DNA from: Diatrype stigma
Taxonomy: Eukaryota; Ascomycota; Sordariomycetes; Xylariales; Diatrypaceae
Length of the DNA stretch: 61,778 nucleotides
NCBI GenBank assembly: GCA_022225965.2
Contig: JAKJXP020000165.1
Coordinates: 1-61,778, forward strand
Reading direction: 5' to 3'
In this document: positions 29,681 through 45,049 of the stretch, in pieces
Layout of the letters: each line of letters starts with the position of its first letter
How positions within the stretch are numbered: position 1 is the stretch's first letter
Translations under genes and position numbers: made by a program
Notes under the pieces: generated by a model
Told to the model about the DNA's origin: nothing
Database searches by the model: none
Seen by the model: the letters and a program-made list of their open reading frames with translations, nothing else

Positions 29681-30179
29681 ATTAATAAGCCGTAATAATA
29701 AATCAAGGTTAAAATATTATTAAGGTCGTAATAAATTAATTAAATATAATTAAAAAATAACGTAAAAAGCGATACCGTTTATATATTCGTACGGTATTTC
29801 TTAATTATTTAGCGGTCCAGTTTTTTTAATCGTTTAATAATAAGTTTCATTCGAAATGGTAATACCAAGTTAAATTAATGCGTTTTATTAATTAAATTAA
29901 GCAAATAAAGCCCTTTAAGTTCCATTAATCGAAATAATTAAATATAAGTATTAATAAAATCAGCCCCTTTAGCTTTGGTTCGAACTAACGTTAAGCTTAA
30001 ATAAGCCTCTTATAACGTTATGCCTTAAGATTTATATTCGGTTATTACAAAAATAAGTATTAAGGGATATGCTTCTTTATCGAATGATTTTAATTAAGTG
30101 GCATATAACTTTTCCGAAAAAATTAAAATTATACCAAAAAATAAATTAAAAATATAAACGTTCGCATTATTAACTAATA

Positions 30180-33100
30180 TAACCAAAATAACTTTAAATA
30201 AATAAATAATAACTAAAACTAAAAGAAATAACTTATAAGTTTCGCTTTACAAATTAAAAACGAATCTCTTTATAATGAATTCCGCATTATTAATTACCTT
30301 AAAACCTAAATACTTATTTATAATAACCGCAATAAACATGCCATAAATAAAAGCCAAATATACTAAAAGCTTTAAAATTAAGTCGTCCATTATCGTAAAC
30401 GCCTTATGAATAACTTTAATAACTAATCTTTTCTTAAGCGTATAATATAACAAAAAAATATATACATATTAATTATGCCTTTTAATAAATGCCAATATTA
30501 CTTATAAATTTAAGAAATGCCTTATAATATTAATAGGAATAATCGCTTTACTTATAAATAAAAATCGAATCGTAATTGCATTAATTAATTTGGCATTTAA
30601 AATCTCCATATTTCTTATTAACTGCTATTTATTTCGAAAAGCAATAAGGATTTTATAAAACTTTTAATTTATGGTTTTCATTTACTTATTAAGAAATACC
30701 ACATTAATAAACTTCTTTTAAAGCTTATAACCAAAATATTAAAAATCCTTTCGAATATTAAAATGTTTTCCCGTTATTTCGTAATCGGCAACGCTTATAG
30801 GTTTGCTAGGAAAAAACATAAAATCGAAACGAACTAATACGAATTAATAAAAGTCTTTAACAAAAATAATAATAAGCATTCCGCCAAAATTAATAAAATG
30901 GCCGATAATTTATTATAAACGCCTATGCATTTAATAAAAGTTTATACCATTTATTATGTTATATTTATTAATAACCAAAACGTTAATTTCTTATAAAGCT
31001 TTAATTATAAATTCCGAAACAAATTTTTCTTTCTTATTGCCGCTATTTATAATCTACAGGTTTAATGCGGAATAAAATGTAATGCCATTAATTCTAGCTT
31101 TAACAAATCCTAATATACTAATTAACTTAAGCTTTCGTCGGAGATTCTTTCGTTTAAAAGCTATTATTAGTACTTTAATAATCCGACTTTTTCCTATGCC
31201 ACCTTTTCCGCCAAAATAAAATAACAGCTATAAAGATTTATTCGATAAAAAATGTCCATCGGCTTTTTATATAAATCCGTAATTTTTGCTAACGCCTTTT
31301 TTAAACTTATTAAATTTATCCATATAACGCAAAACTATATCCAATATTACGGCTTATTTGAAATTAAATTAAAATTCTTATTGCAACCTTTTGTTTATAT
31401 TTTTCCAAGTTATGCCCTTTTTTTCTTTAATAGTTATTACGATAGGCCTAATTTAAACGCGGCTTTATTATTAGGCTTGGCGTAATCGATTAAAGGCAAT
31501 AAATATGGAATTATCGTTTATTCCTATTAAGTTATCGTCGTTATTCAAACCTTTTAAAGGAAATAATTAACGTCGCTTTAAAATGGAATTTAGGCCTTAT
31601 TAAAATAATTTCGAAACTTCATTTAATTCTCTTATAGCTTGCTTTAGCAAACTTTGCTTTAAGGCCTTTAATTTCGACTTTTAGGCTTTATTCGATTCGT
31701 CGATAATATGTTGCAAATTTCGCTTTATATTATTTCCTTCTAGCTCTTTATATAAATCCCAATATTTATTTAGTTCCATTCGATAAGAAAATTAAGCTAT
31801 AATAAATGGCTATATAAAAGTAACAAATTAAAAGATATATCGTATAGTATTTTCAAAAATGCTTACTTTACGATTCCTCGTATCCGTTAAAATATTAACC
31901 ACGCTTTAAATAAAGCCTAATAAGCTTTCATAATTTAAAACCTTTTTTTGTTCTTATTAAAACCCGTCTTTATCCGTTAATTTAACGGAATTATCGTTTT
32001 TAATCCCGATATCTTAATTTTTACGTATATTCCATAATTAAGCGTCCTTTTTAACGTTTTTACGGAACTTATGTAATAAGTTAAAGTTATTATTATAATG
32101 CCGTAATTTTTTAAGCATAATATATCGGAACTTCTGCCATAATTTAAAAGGTATTTCGGTTTTATTATTAATAAAATGTTGCCAAAAAACGAATAAAACG
32201 AATCGAATTACTGGATTACGAGCAAATGCTATGTTATTATCGTCCATTTATAATAAAAACGACCCAATAAATATAAGAACCTTTACGTAATTTTAATATA
32301 AAACCCGTTAATAATAAGAATTCGTATATAAAGGTCCTTCGAATTTAATATATCTTTATGTTAATTACTTATTTTTATCCGGCTTTTTGGCAATTTTTAC
32401 TATAAAAGCATAATTATAAAAACACAAATTACGAAATTAAAAGCTACGTTTTTGGTACGCCTAAAAAATAATGGGTTTTATTTCATGTTTTGGACTAAAT
32501 AAAACCGAATTCTGATTAACCGACTTTTTTTTTTCGTTGGCATCTTTAACGGCAAGCTTTCATAAATAACGCCATAATCGACGAATTAATTAATATATAA
32601 TTATAATATATAGCCAACGCTAATTTTTCTTTAAGCAATAATAGGTCTTATAATTTAATAAGTAATTATAAACGTTAATAAAAAATAATTCTCGATTTAA
32701 AAATATTTTATTAATAATGCGTATTATAAAGCTTATAATAACCATATTCGGATTATTTTAATTAATAAAATCTGGGATTTTTATTAATATATTTAAATGA
32801 ATTATAAATATGGCTAATCGTTAATATATAAGAAACTTTAATTTAATCGCATAATTTATAATATAATGCAACAAAGTAAAAATCTTGGTTTTCGTATAAA
32901 TTAATAAGAAATTATAATTATACCTTAATGTAATAGCAATAATTGGGTTTTAACGAAAGCAGCTTTTATTTAAGCGCTTAATATAAAAAATGCCATTATT
33001 ATTAATATAAACTCGTTTTTTTCGGTCCTACGGCTAGCCAAATCGATATCGTCGTTTATGGTTTTTCCTTTTGTTATTTTTAAATACGGCATATTTAAAA

Positions 33101-34600
33101 TATATTTAATTACATATATGACGTTATATTATAATAGCAATTATTTATGTCTCGTTTTTTTATTTTGCTTTTAACCGGTTAAAATCGTATTCGAGTTTTG
33201 GATTCGGTTTGAATCGTATATAATTAATCCTTCGAATAATTAATACATAAACGTCATAACTTTCGTAAAAATACTTATTAATCCAGAAAATAAAGCGTAT
33301 AATTTTATTAAGATCCTTATTGTTATATAAATTATTTAATAAGTTTTTAGCATTCATATTTCTTTCGATTCATAAAATGCCGTAAAAATGAAAGACTTTT
33401 CGTTTATTAATTTCGATTACGCCAAAATAATGATTTACGGACTTAAATGCTTTATTTTTAGTTTTAGTTCGAATTAATTTTTCGAAAAATCCTTATATAT
33501 ACGTATAAAACCATTATATAAAAAATATAAAATCCTGATTAATTTCCTTAAAAACCCGGCGGCCTTTTATAAGCAATTTTTTCTTAATACGTTTTTATTA
33601 TCGCTTAAAATATTTAAATTTACGGAACCGACGGCCGAACTTAATTCAAATTAAAAAAAACAAATCATTCGAATTAATCGTAAACCAAATTAAGGAAATC
33701 CTATATCGTATAATTATGGACTTAATCTTGTTTTTTTATTATATTTTTATTTTATTTAATAATAATTATTAACGGCCGAATATTATTATTTCTCGTAAGA
33801 ACTTTGTTATTCGAAAATTATTAATAGGTTTATGCTATTTTAATTCTTAGTTAGCTTTTAGTAATTCTTTACGTATAATCGTTTTATAAATGCGCCGTAA
33901 TCGTAAAAAGGCAAACTTAAACGTCCGGACCTTGCTGATTTTAAAATTATTATTTCGAATAATTTTATTAAATACCAGAAATGAAAAAATTAAATGAATT
34001 CCAATATAGGCTTCATATTGTCGTAATTTTATTAAGGCCTAATTATATTATATTAATTAAGTACATATAATAAATTATAAAAATCTTATTTATTTTTATA
34101 AACTAAATAGTTTTTTTTTCCAGGCTTTAAGTTCTTTTTTTTAATCGCTATTAATAAAAATAAAACCTTTAATTCCATACGGTAAAATCTTAATAAACGT
34201 AAATACAAAATAATCTAAATTACGGACGCTTAAAAAGTGATTTCCAAAACGAATCCGTACATATGAACGACTTTCGGTAGTTTTTTTTTCCGTTACGTTA
34301 TCTTGGTATTTATCCCTTTATAAGAACTTAAGGGCAATAAATTCCTATACGAATTGGGCCTTTTCCGTATTATTAACGCGGATTTAATTTAATAAGAAAA
34401 ATCCGGAAAAGGTAATTATAAATAAAATGCTTGGTTCTTTTTTTATAAGGTTTAAATAATCGGCAAATAAATTGGAAAACATTAAAAATATAAAACGTAA
34501 TGAAAATGTATTGTTTATTTTTAATTAATGCATGGTTTTCGGGATTTTTTATAATATAATGCAAGTTATTAATCGATATATAAAAACGAACCAATAATTA
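30180..34600 (-). mobile_element. Helitron relic 1 (fungal Rep/PIF1 helicase protein), RIP-destroyed
   Basis: The minus strand, read through RIP stops, gives pieces of a Helitron-type protein in the correct order. Near 32950 an NPIIAITLRYN element. Near 32850-32400 a YIINYAIKL segment, then NKIFLNRELFFINVYNYLL, matching the conserved region before the helicase. At 31188-31213 Walker A as FGGKGGIGKS. Near 30965-30990 Walker B as INVLVINKYN (Asp to Asn, RIP type). Near 30841-30875 FVKDFYQF for the family's GDFxQ. Near 30250-30330 NKYLGFKVINNAEF, the usual pre-C-terminal element. The frame is thoroughly broken, so this is a non-functional remnant. Helitron termini (TC...CTRR with a 3' hairpin) could not be located. 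The N-terminal limit near 34.6 kb is uncertain. Confidence 0.75.
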
Positions 34601-36439
34601 TTTTAGTTTTTTTTAATGCCTGCGCTTAATTCTTTTTTTGTAATTTTTTATTAAGTTTATTTTTTTGATTTGCATTTTCGTTTTTACCCAAATTATCTTT
34701 AAAATTACTTATATTCTTATTAAATACAAAAAGCATAAACTTATTTTTTAAAACATAAATTAATCGTTAGGCATTTTTTTATTTTGTATTAAGCATTAAG
34801 GTAATATTTTCCATTATGTCAGGCGAAAGTATTTCATTCGCTTTATGTTATATATTTCAAAAAGCATTATTTATTATAATTTAACGATATAAATGATTAT
34901 ATATTCGTAATTAAGTTAATATTTTTATTATAACCGATTTACGTAATTTTAGAAATAATAGCAGGTTTTATTTTTTTAAACGATTAAAGCTATACCAAAT
35001 AATATGGATCTCGCTGAATACGTTTTTTAAAGGCCGCGGTAAAACTTTAATAATTCCGTAAATGTTATTAATAAATACCGTTAAATAACCAATAACCTTA
35101 TAATATATAAAACTAAAAGAATAATTGGTTTTTAAATTAAGAAATAATTTAATTATATATTTAAAGGCAATCCTAAAAGCAAAAAAACGCTTTTTAAAAA
35201 AACGAAGAACTTTAATCTTTTCTGGCTAATAATGCTTATAGGGAATATATAATATAATTAAACGTACTTTTTAAAAAAAACGTCCCTTACTAATTTAAAG
35301 ATAACAACCTTAACAAATTTATGTCTTAACGTTTTTACTAAATGAAAAACATTTTTTATAATTAAAACGACATAAATGCTTATTTAGAATAAAAAAATAA
35401 GGGATTTGTAATTTATTAAACAAACGTTATAAAAACTTTTTATAAAAAGATACATAATAAAGATCAAACTTAAAGCATCGTATTAAATATAAGCGGCATT
35501 ATTTTAAGAAAAGCATAAACTTTATTCGAATTTATTTCCAAAAGTTCTAAATTAACTTGGTCTTATGCCGTTTAAAAACAGGATTTAAAAACGAACGAAT
35601 TTTAAAGGCCGATTTATTAACATAAAACTCGGAATTAGCTACCGTTAATAAAGCTTTAACGGATTTCGAAGCATTACTTTCGAATACGAACGGAAACGAT
35701 AAAGTTAATGCCTTTAATAAAATCTCGGAATTATCCGAATCCAATTAAAAAAAAGCTTACATAAAATCGAAAGCACCATAAAAAGAATTTTGAAACTGGA
35801 ATTAAATAAGAAATAAAATTAAGCGAAAAATATTATAATTAAAAATTAAATACTGGAATGACGTAATAAGAAATATAAAACTAAAGGCTAAATACTGGGA
35901 TTATATTGCAAGGGGTATTAAAACCGGAATGTTCTTATATAATTATCGAATAAGCAAGGCATAAAAATAAAAATCGCTTAATAAACCTTATCGAATAAAA
36001 GATCTCGATAATAACCTTATTAATCGATTTTGTTTTATAGCATTAAAGTTAATAAAAAACATAATAAATTGCAATAAGTTATAAAAAAGTATAATAAATA
36101 TAAAGAAATTTCTTTTTTAACAAAAAACGAAACCAAATAAATAATTTATAAAATAATAACAAATTAAACTAAAAGGATTTAATTTACTTATTATATGCAT
36201 TCGTTTTTTTGTTTATATTTATATTATATTATAATATATCTTTAAATGCATCTTTATAATTATATACGTTATTTATATATAAAGCTATTTATTAATTGCT
36301 TATTTTAAATCGAAGCACTTAAAAACAATAAAGCATTTAAAAACAATAATACATTATAAATTCCCATAATTACCCGGACTTATAATAATATTTACTATAT
36401 AAAATTTTTTTAACCGCTACGAAAAGAAAAAAAAGATAC

Positions 36440-36530
36440 GGCCCTATGCAAGCTTCGGGGACCTTTTTTTTTTTTCTCCGGGTCAAAAAAATTTCCCGCG
36501 CGGGGCGATTTTTTTGGAATTGCTGGGCCA
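36440..36530. other. GC-rich island inside the RIP block
   Basis: A roughly 80-bp patch (TGCAAGCTTCGGGGACC, TTTCTCCGGG, CCCGCGCGGGGCGA) is strikingly GC-rich amid AT-only DNA and contains the 10-bp palindrome CCCGCGCGGG. It must be younger than the last RIP cycle, or too short or unique to be targeted. Adjacent 36580-36655 is a reverse copy of the repeat ending at 1300. Confidence 0.55.
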
Positions 36531-36579
36531 TTTTACTTGCTTATTTTTTGAATTGGCGTAAAATATTAAAACTTAATCG

Positions 36580-36655
36580 AAAATTATTCTATAAGAATAA
36601 TGTAATACGGAAATCAAATCCAGAAATTCAGGCTTAGGAAATATTTTAAACGTTT
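36580..36655 (-). repeat. Copy of the 393-bp-unit terminal segment
   Basis: Contains CCAGAAATTCAGGCTTAGGA, the inverse of the segment at about 1238-1257, with C/T-type changes on either side. Confidence 0.65.
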
Positions 36656-39600
36656 TTACTTGCAATTAATCGTTTTTATTATTATAATTCTTTGCTTAAG
36701 ATTATATTAATTATTAATAATTTAAGCCTTATAAATAACGCTTTTCGTTAATTTTTTTTAAATTTAAACGCAATAATTTAATATAATTTACTGCATAAAT
36801 ATAATTCGTATTTATAGCCCCTTTAATTATTCTGTCGCTAAAAATCGCGAAAATACGAATTCCATTTTTTCTAGTCTACGGGAAATAAAGGATATGATTC
36901 GTTTATTAAGTATTCGGTCGAAAGTCCGTATTTTAAATAAAACGTATAATATTCGTATTTGCGTAAAGCATTTAGCCTTTTATTGCTTATGGATAGTCGT
37001 AATCGAAAGGCGAAATCCAGAAACGGCCAAAACCGTATTAATAATGACTATTAAAAAAGGGGCTATTAAAAAGGAAGCTATTAAAAAGGGAATTAACGAA
37101 AGCGGCTTTAAAAAAGCATAAAAAATAAGCGACGTAATTGCTGCATTAAATTAAAATTAAACGAAAGCTAGCGCTTATAAGGGAAAATACGAATAATATC
37201 CGACGATAAATCGGAATTAACGGTAATAAATTAATTAAATTAATTATTGGCTACTTAATTGCGTTTATTCGATTTTTTATTTTTAAGGCCGATATGTTTT
37301 TTAATTATTCTTTTTTAATTACCCAATATATTTAACGACGTAATAACTTAATTATAATTATTGCTATATTATTGTTTTATATAAAAAAAATCCATAAATA
37401 AAGCCTTAAAAAAATAAATAATCCAAAAGTTATAGGTTTATTTATTATTTTATTACGGAAACTTATTTATAAAGATAATAATAATAAAATAAGATTTATT
37501 TAAAGCGAATCTTTTTTAAAAATCGTAATATACCTATTAAATTTTTTGGTACGTATTATAAATTGCCAATAAATCGAAAACCAAAAGCATTTTTCGAAGC
37601 ATTTAATATAAAACGCCAATTTAATATTCGGATAAGCTTAAAAGCATTTGCTGCGGTATTTAAATAAACGGCGGCTTATTAATATTATATATCGTTTTAT
37701 TATTTTTTTTATGGCGTATTCCGGATTAATTTCGAATACGAATAGCAGCTTAAACGGATTAATGCATTCGGTAATAAACGAAGCTATGTTTTTAATTCCA
37801 TTTTTAAATAAGCATTCGGATTAAAACTTATAATTTAAAGCAAGCCATAATTCGGCAATTCGAACCTTAAAGGTTGTCGCATTTATATAATTAAGTACTT
37901 TAATATTACGAAAAGATCTATCGTTATTGCCTATAAAATAAAGGTTAATATTTAGGTCGTAATTAAAGATAAGGGTTTTATCGGTAAAAAAAACGTAATA
38001 ATTAATAATTTAACGTTAAAAAGTTTTATTGCTATGGATTATAACTAATAAGCTACCGAATAATTTTGTATTGCAATGTTTATAAATAACGGAATGTAAC
38101 GATATAGTTATAAATGGCGACGATTAAAACGAATAATATATAAGCTATTGCGATGGTATAAAATAAATTTCTTAAAAGGAAACGATTTAATAATAAAGAT
38201 ATAATAAATAAGCAGGTAAATCAGGTTTAATTAAAAATTTAGCTTATAAATAAATTAATTAAGTTTAATTAAAAATCTGGCTTATAAATATTACATAAAT
38301 AAGCTTTAATAATTGCAATTAATACTTTTTTTAATTATAGCAATATAGCAAATATAATATATGCCTTAAATAAAATAATTATAAGCTATTTAAATAAGCC
38401 AAACCTATTATAGTACATAAGGTAAATTTTTTTATTTAATATTTTTAACTTTTAAGCTTTAACCTTTTATATAATAACTTTATTTTATTCGCTAGCTTTA
38501 ATTCGTTCTTAATATATTATTACTTAAATTAAGTTTTTCGTATATAACAGCCATTATAAATAATTACAAATTACGACCTATTGTTAATACAATTAAAAAC
38601 GAAAAAATACAGGAGCTGATTCGTCGAATTTCGTATATTTTTATTTCTAACAGTAAAAGCTATTATTAAAGACCTAAGCCGTTTATTCGTAATATTTCTA
38701 TTCCCAGCATCGAAAAAAGCCCATTTTATCGTACGCTTAAAAAAAACCAAAAGCTTATTTAAATTATTATCGACCATATTAGTATTAAGCAAATTACCGA
38801 TATTTTTAAAAAATTAATCGATATATTTTTTCTTATTATATCTTATTAATTTTATCGCTTTTATAAAAAATTTGCGGTATTAACTAAATTAAATGCTATT
38901 TTTATTTAAATATATACTTGCTATACGTATTTATATAAATCACATATTAATAATATATAAGTATTATTTTATTTAATTATTACGTTTTTAATAGGAATAA
39001 TTTAAAAACGATTTATTAAATGGAACATTACGGATGTTAAATTCTGGAATATAATAATCGGGCCCTAATTATTTTCGACCTATACGACCGATAAAAAATC
39101 GCCGGCATAAATATACGAAATATACGTAACTATTAAAATCGGCCTTTTTATAAGCAAAATCATGTATTCTTTATTAATTAATATAAATGCCAAAACGGCT
39201 TTATATATTTAAGCTTATAAATAGCCTAATATTACGCCGTATTAATAATATAAAGCCAACGTTTATTATATATAGCCGTTTTATGGTTATTGGTTTATTT
39301 CCGAAATCAATACTATAAAATATAAATGCGGAAATTATAAAATGCTAAAAAAAACATATACCTTTAAGAATAACATATTTGCAAAATTCCGAACCAAAAA
39401 AACGATAGGCTAAATATTTACGACGAAAACATTAACTTAATTACGGCTAAATCATATACGATTTAAATTAAAAATAAACGGTTATAATTATAAAACGGCG
39501 AAATATTTAGCATATGCTTATAAAAAAAAAAAAAAACGCAAAACTAAATTAAAAAAACATAAAAAATACGAGAAATTGCCATAACAAAAAAAAAAGCTAT

Positions 39601-40249
39601 TGCATTTATATTTAAAAGTTTTTTATAAAATAAAGCTAATGCTATAAAAACTGCTGCTATTAAAATTATCGCTATTAAATTAATAAATAAGGAATTGCCA
39701 AAAATGAATTACATATAAAGGCCGAATTAAAACATGTTTTAAACGGATATTATAATCGTTAAGTTTTATTTACATAAACGAATAATTATTTTTATAATAA
39801 AAACGGCCGCAATTAAATAAAATATCGAATATTAAGCCTTATAATACAAATATTTTAAAAACGGCCATATATAATAATCCAATAATAAACTTACGATCCG
39901 AAATATCGCATATTATTTAATACAAAATAACGCCTTAAAATTTATATATTATAATAATATATGCAATAAATAAAGGAAATTATTTTCGGTAATAAATAAT
40001 ACTTTTTATAACAAAGTTCTGTCGAATCCGAAAAATAAGCATAACAGCCTTGCCTTAATCGTTACGAAATTTACGGCCATCCGAATTAATAAATGCCGGG
40101 CCAATATAATTATTAAAAGCTATTATAATAACTTTCGAAGCATTATTTATAACGTTTAAATCCTAAGCCCAGAAAATATCGTATACCGTATTTTAAGCTC
40201 CGTTTATAAAACCGATATGGCCCTATAAGTTACGTATTAACATAATCCG

Positions 40250-43200
40250 GCATTTAATGCAAATAAAAAAGCTTTTAAAAAGGTTGCCAGCATTAAGAAA
40301 AACGGCTTTATTTGCATTAAATCCTTTATATTTGGCATAAACCTAAATAATTAAATTTGCAAGCCGTATTATATAATTATAATTATATTAATTAATATAA
40401 GCCTTAATAAAATAAATGCATATAACATTATCGAAGCTTATAATTTCGGCAAAAAAAAGCTTTATAACGCATTTAAACGTTAATAGCTTCCAAAAAGCAA
40501 TAGAAACCTTAAATTATCGCAATTTTAATAAGGCTTTATAAAATCGGGTTTATTTAAATCCTTATTGGCGCTAAATAATAATAAGAAATACCGAACGCTT
40601 AAAGGCTTTATATAATTCGTATCCAATAATGTCGTAATATTTAATTAATTGCTTAAAAGCATATAACGGCTTATTTATAACGAAAAGTAATTAAAAAAAG
40701 TTTCCGATAAGCAATATATTTAAGCCGCCAAAATAACTGTTACGGCAATTAAAAAAAATCTTTTAAAGCCGCCGATTAATTTAATTTAAATTTTATAAGC
40801 CAAATATGCTTTTTTCGTTAATAATAAGAAAATAAACGTTACGAAAACGCCATTATAAAGTATTTAATAAGCTAGCATTTTTTATTAAGGGCTTATATTC
40901 GCCATTAATAAATAAACGAAACAAAAAATGCAATATTTAACCGCCAATTTAATTATTAATTACGTCAATTAAAGCAATTCGAATTATAAACGACTTGCTT
41001 ATTATAAATAATTATTAAAAATGTAACGATATAATTTTAATAAAATAAAATTTTTTAATTCCATTATTATTATTAACGTATAATAATAATTGCTTTAATT
41101 AATTACCGATAAAAAAGCTTTAATAATAACCAATTATTATATTATATATAATTCGTTATTCGGGATTTAAGGTTTTAATTATATTTAATGGCAAATTCTT
41201 AATATCGTAATCGTCGGAATATTCTTTGCGGCGCTTTTTTTAATAACTACCGCTAACGAAATTCTTATAAACGTATCGATTAATATAAAAGGATTAATTA
41301 TAATTAATATTAATGTTACGGCGACTAAGTAATTTAGCGTTTTCTTATTCGGGCAAAAAATTTAATACCATCCGAATAATGTATTATTAATTTTTTAAAA
41401 TAATATTATTCGCATTATTTAAGCTAGGCTTAAATTTTTTATTATTAAGCTAAACATTTTCTCGATTAACTGTATCGTAATAATTATTTTTCTAAATATA
41501 ATGTTATATATAATATATATATATTACGATATAATTATTAAACTTAATTTCGTTATTAATTAATAATTCGTTAATATAGCAATAAAAATAATTTAATAAT
41601 AACTTTATTCGATAAAAGTTAAAGAATTGCTAATAAGTTCGAATAAGCTTATAATAAAAGAAATAATTTAATATTTTAGGCTACGCATTAATAATATGCT
41701 ACTTCTTAAAGTCCTAACCTTTAAAATCCCAGCGTTCGACGAATTCGAAATACGAAACGTATTCCATATGTATATCTTTTTATTTATATTTTTCCCAAGT
41801 TATAGCGCTTTTTTTAATTTCGTTACTTTCGTTATTAAGATTCAAAATTCGGATATGTTTTTTAAAAGGGCAACAATTAACGCTACGTATTACACGATTA
41901 TTTTTTTATAAAAAGAACTGCAATAAATAATAACAAATCTTTTAAACAAAATAATCCCTTTTTTTAATAAGTTTATTTATAAGCTTAAAAATAAACGAAA
42001 GCATAAGGTTATTATTAATTATATACGGCAAAATAAACTGGGCAATTTAAGCATATATGGCAAATTATTATTCGGATTTATTATAATATTTGGCTATATA
42101 ATTAATAATAGCCGTATCGTTAATATACGGAAAAATATTCGTATTAATTAATTACGATATAATTATTAATGAATTAAATTAATTAAAATAAATATTATTA
42201 CGTACGGCATTAAATAACTATCAGGATTTATTTTCCATTTTAGTAATACGAGATTCGTTTTGCATAAAACGTAAAAAATTAAAGCAACAAACGGGATTTA
42301 ATAATTCCTTGCCTTTTTTCCGAATTTCGTTAGCCGCCTTTTTAATAATTCGGAAATAATACGTAATAAAATACTTATAACGTTAATAACGATTTACGAT
42401 ATTATTTAATCATTATTACGTAAGCTCCATATAAAAAGGATTAATGCATAACGGGTTATTATTTATATCGCCGCGGCCGATTTTTTAAGGCTTAGGATTT
42501 ATGGCAATAATATGATAACCTTAAACTTTAACGTATATATTCCGACCTTTTTATATATCCATATCCGGAAAAAGGCTACCTTTAAATTAATATAATCCAT
42601 AAACGTAATCGCTATTACGATCCTATTATTCGAAGCGATATTAAAAGTCGCCGAAATTAAATTTTTCCGTTAATACGATCTTTTAAAATAAAGTAGCCCA
42701 AAAAAAAAATATTACGCAGCAATATAAAAATTCTTACGTAATAAGCGCCGAAATAAGCTTATTTATTTATATTAGTTTAATTGTTTTTATCGATTAAACT
42801 TAGATATATAACGATATAAGCTTTATTAATAAAAATTTGCCGGATTTAAAATAATAAACGTAAACGATAATTTTAAGCAATAAAAAAAGGCTTTTAATTT
42901 TTGCCGATGCTTATACCAAAAAAAACGAATGCTTTTAATAATATTTGCAAACCGGATAATGCGGTTAAAAATAATTTATGCTTTAAGCTTATCCGGATCT
43001 TTAAAAGCCTTTTATAATTAACGCTTAAAAATGAACGAATTAAATTCCTTATTCGTAAAATAACGGCTATAGCTACGGATTTGCTTACGTATTAAAATGT
43101 TTAATGCAATATATCGAAAGGTATAATGCTTAATAAAGCAACCATTTTTTTAGCGCATAACATAATTAAAATAATTTTAATATTTAATAATACGCTACCG

Positions 43201-43550
43201 AAGCTTAATAAAATCGGCCTTGCCATAAAAATAAAATATAAAATACGTAAAAAAAAATAAAACGCAGGATTAATTAAATTTATTAAAAAAAATTTGCCGC
43301 ATAAATGGCATTAAAAAATAATAAATAACGTTTAATTAAATTGCTTATAACGATATATTCGATTCCGGAAATAACGGATCATTTTTATTATTTTCCTTTA
43401 AGCGGTTTAATTTAAATGCTTTAATAAATAAATTAAAAATCGCCGCTTTATTGCATATATCGATATCCTTTAAAATAACTTCATTTACGAAACCCGCATT
43501 CGGATTTACCGCTATATATATTTCATCCGTTTCGTAAATATTAAGCAAGT
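40250..43550 (-). mobile_element. Helitron relic 2 (Rep/PIF1 helicase protein), RIP-destroyed
   Basis: A second Helitron-type protein remnant on the minus strand. Near 43110-43030 an ILIRKQIRSYSRYF element; near 42975-42890 RFANIIKSIRFFWYKHRQKL, like the N-terminal Helitron domain. Near 41000-40900 WRFRNVYFLIINEKS (Walker B, Asp to Asn); at about 40735-40690 FGGLNILLIGNFFQL, the GDFxQLPPV motif altered by RIP; then a RQxGFKQTRFYKALLKLR element near 40590-40530. The order N-domain to helicase is correct. The sequence differs enough from relic 1 to be another family. Walker A was not found with confidence. Ends are not defined. Confidence 0.72.
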
Positions 43551-45049
43551 CGTAAATATCGCCATTTTTAAGTAACTGAAATAAGTTATAATAATTTAAT
43601 ATAAAATTTACATAACCCGGATAATTTATAAAAAAAAAATTTAACTACATATATATAACTTAACGACGAATACGAAACCGCCGGCGAAATTAACGTTTTA
43701 TTTCTGGAATATTATCGGTATTTTTAGAACGAAAAAAAATTATGTCGAAATGTTTTGGAAATAAAGGCAATTCGTTATATACCTTATTAATATCGCGCAA
43801 AAAATACATAATATATTCCGTATATTTATATTATTAATTACGAATTTATAAGAAATTAATTAATTAATTAAATTATATAATAATAAAACGAATAATAAAA
43901 ATATTAATTGCAATATAAATTCTTATAATAAATAACTTTTCGATTATTTTAAACGGAATAAGCCAAAAAAAAAACGTCGCCAAAGTTTAAATTATTGCCA
44001 GCAAAAAAATAAAAAGGCTCGTTTATTAATTTCTTATTATTTTTTATTTAATAAGCAATACAAATACCTATGCTTAATAATTTAACGTCGAACTATTTAT
44101 GCTAATAACGCGGATAAAAATACATTTATTCCGTTTTTAAGGCTTCGTCGAATCGCTTTTTAATAGTTGCGTTTTTAAGAAATAACGCAAGTTCCTAATC
44201 GTTGCTTTTATATTATACCGGCTTTTCGTCGAAATTACGATATTTTAAAAATCGAATTTATTGCCGTTATTTACGTTTAACTGTCCGAAAAAACGCATAA
44301 TTATGTATTTAGAATCGTTTTCGTTTCCGCGTTTAAATTCGCTTAAAAAGTAAAAAAAACGAAAAATCGAAAAAGGCTTATAAATTATAATTAAGGCTAA
44401 TATATTGTAATTAAAAAAATTATAATATTAGTTTTAATATTAACGTCGATATACGTTTAAGCGTTATATAATAACCAATCGAAACAAAAATACGAACAAT
44501 TCGAATAATCCGATTAAACGGGCGATTACGCGGCTTATTATGCGGCTTATTACGCGGCTAAAAAATAAATGGTATCATAATCGGATTAAAAAATAATAAA
44601 AACGGCAAAAAAACAAGTTAAATATATTAACGTAACCGTATTTTTGATAATATTAAATTGAAAAATTGTTTTATTAATAAATTTAAAAAGCTTAAAATAA
44701 TAAAAAATAAAAAAGGCAAATAATAATTAAAAATAAAATAAGGTTAAACTTAAAAGGGAATTTATAATATCGATTCGTTTTTTAAATTTAATTAAAACGT
44801 ATCGTTATTAAAATTTAATTTAGCCCATAAATTAAATAATATCGGAATTTGCAACGGTTTTTCTTAATAACGTCGTTATAACCGGTAGTTTCGTTAAATA
44901 ATGTACTATTTAAAACGAACGGCAGCTGTGCGAAATAAATTATTTTGAATTTATTCATTACGATAATATATATTACTAAATATTTCGTAAATTAAATTTA
45001 TGCGACGTCGATTAAATTTAAGCAAATGGCGTAATTGAATTGCTAAAAA

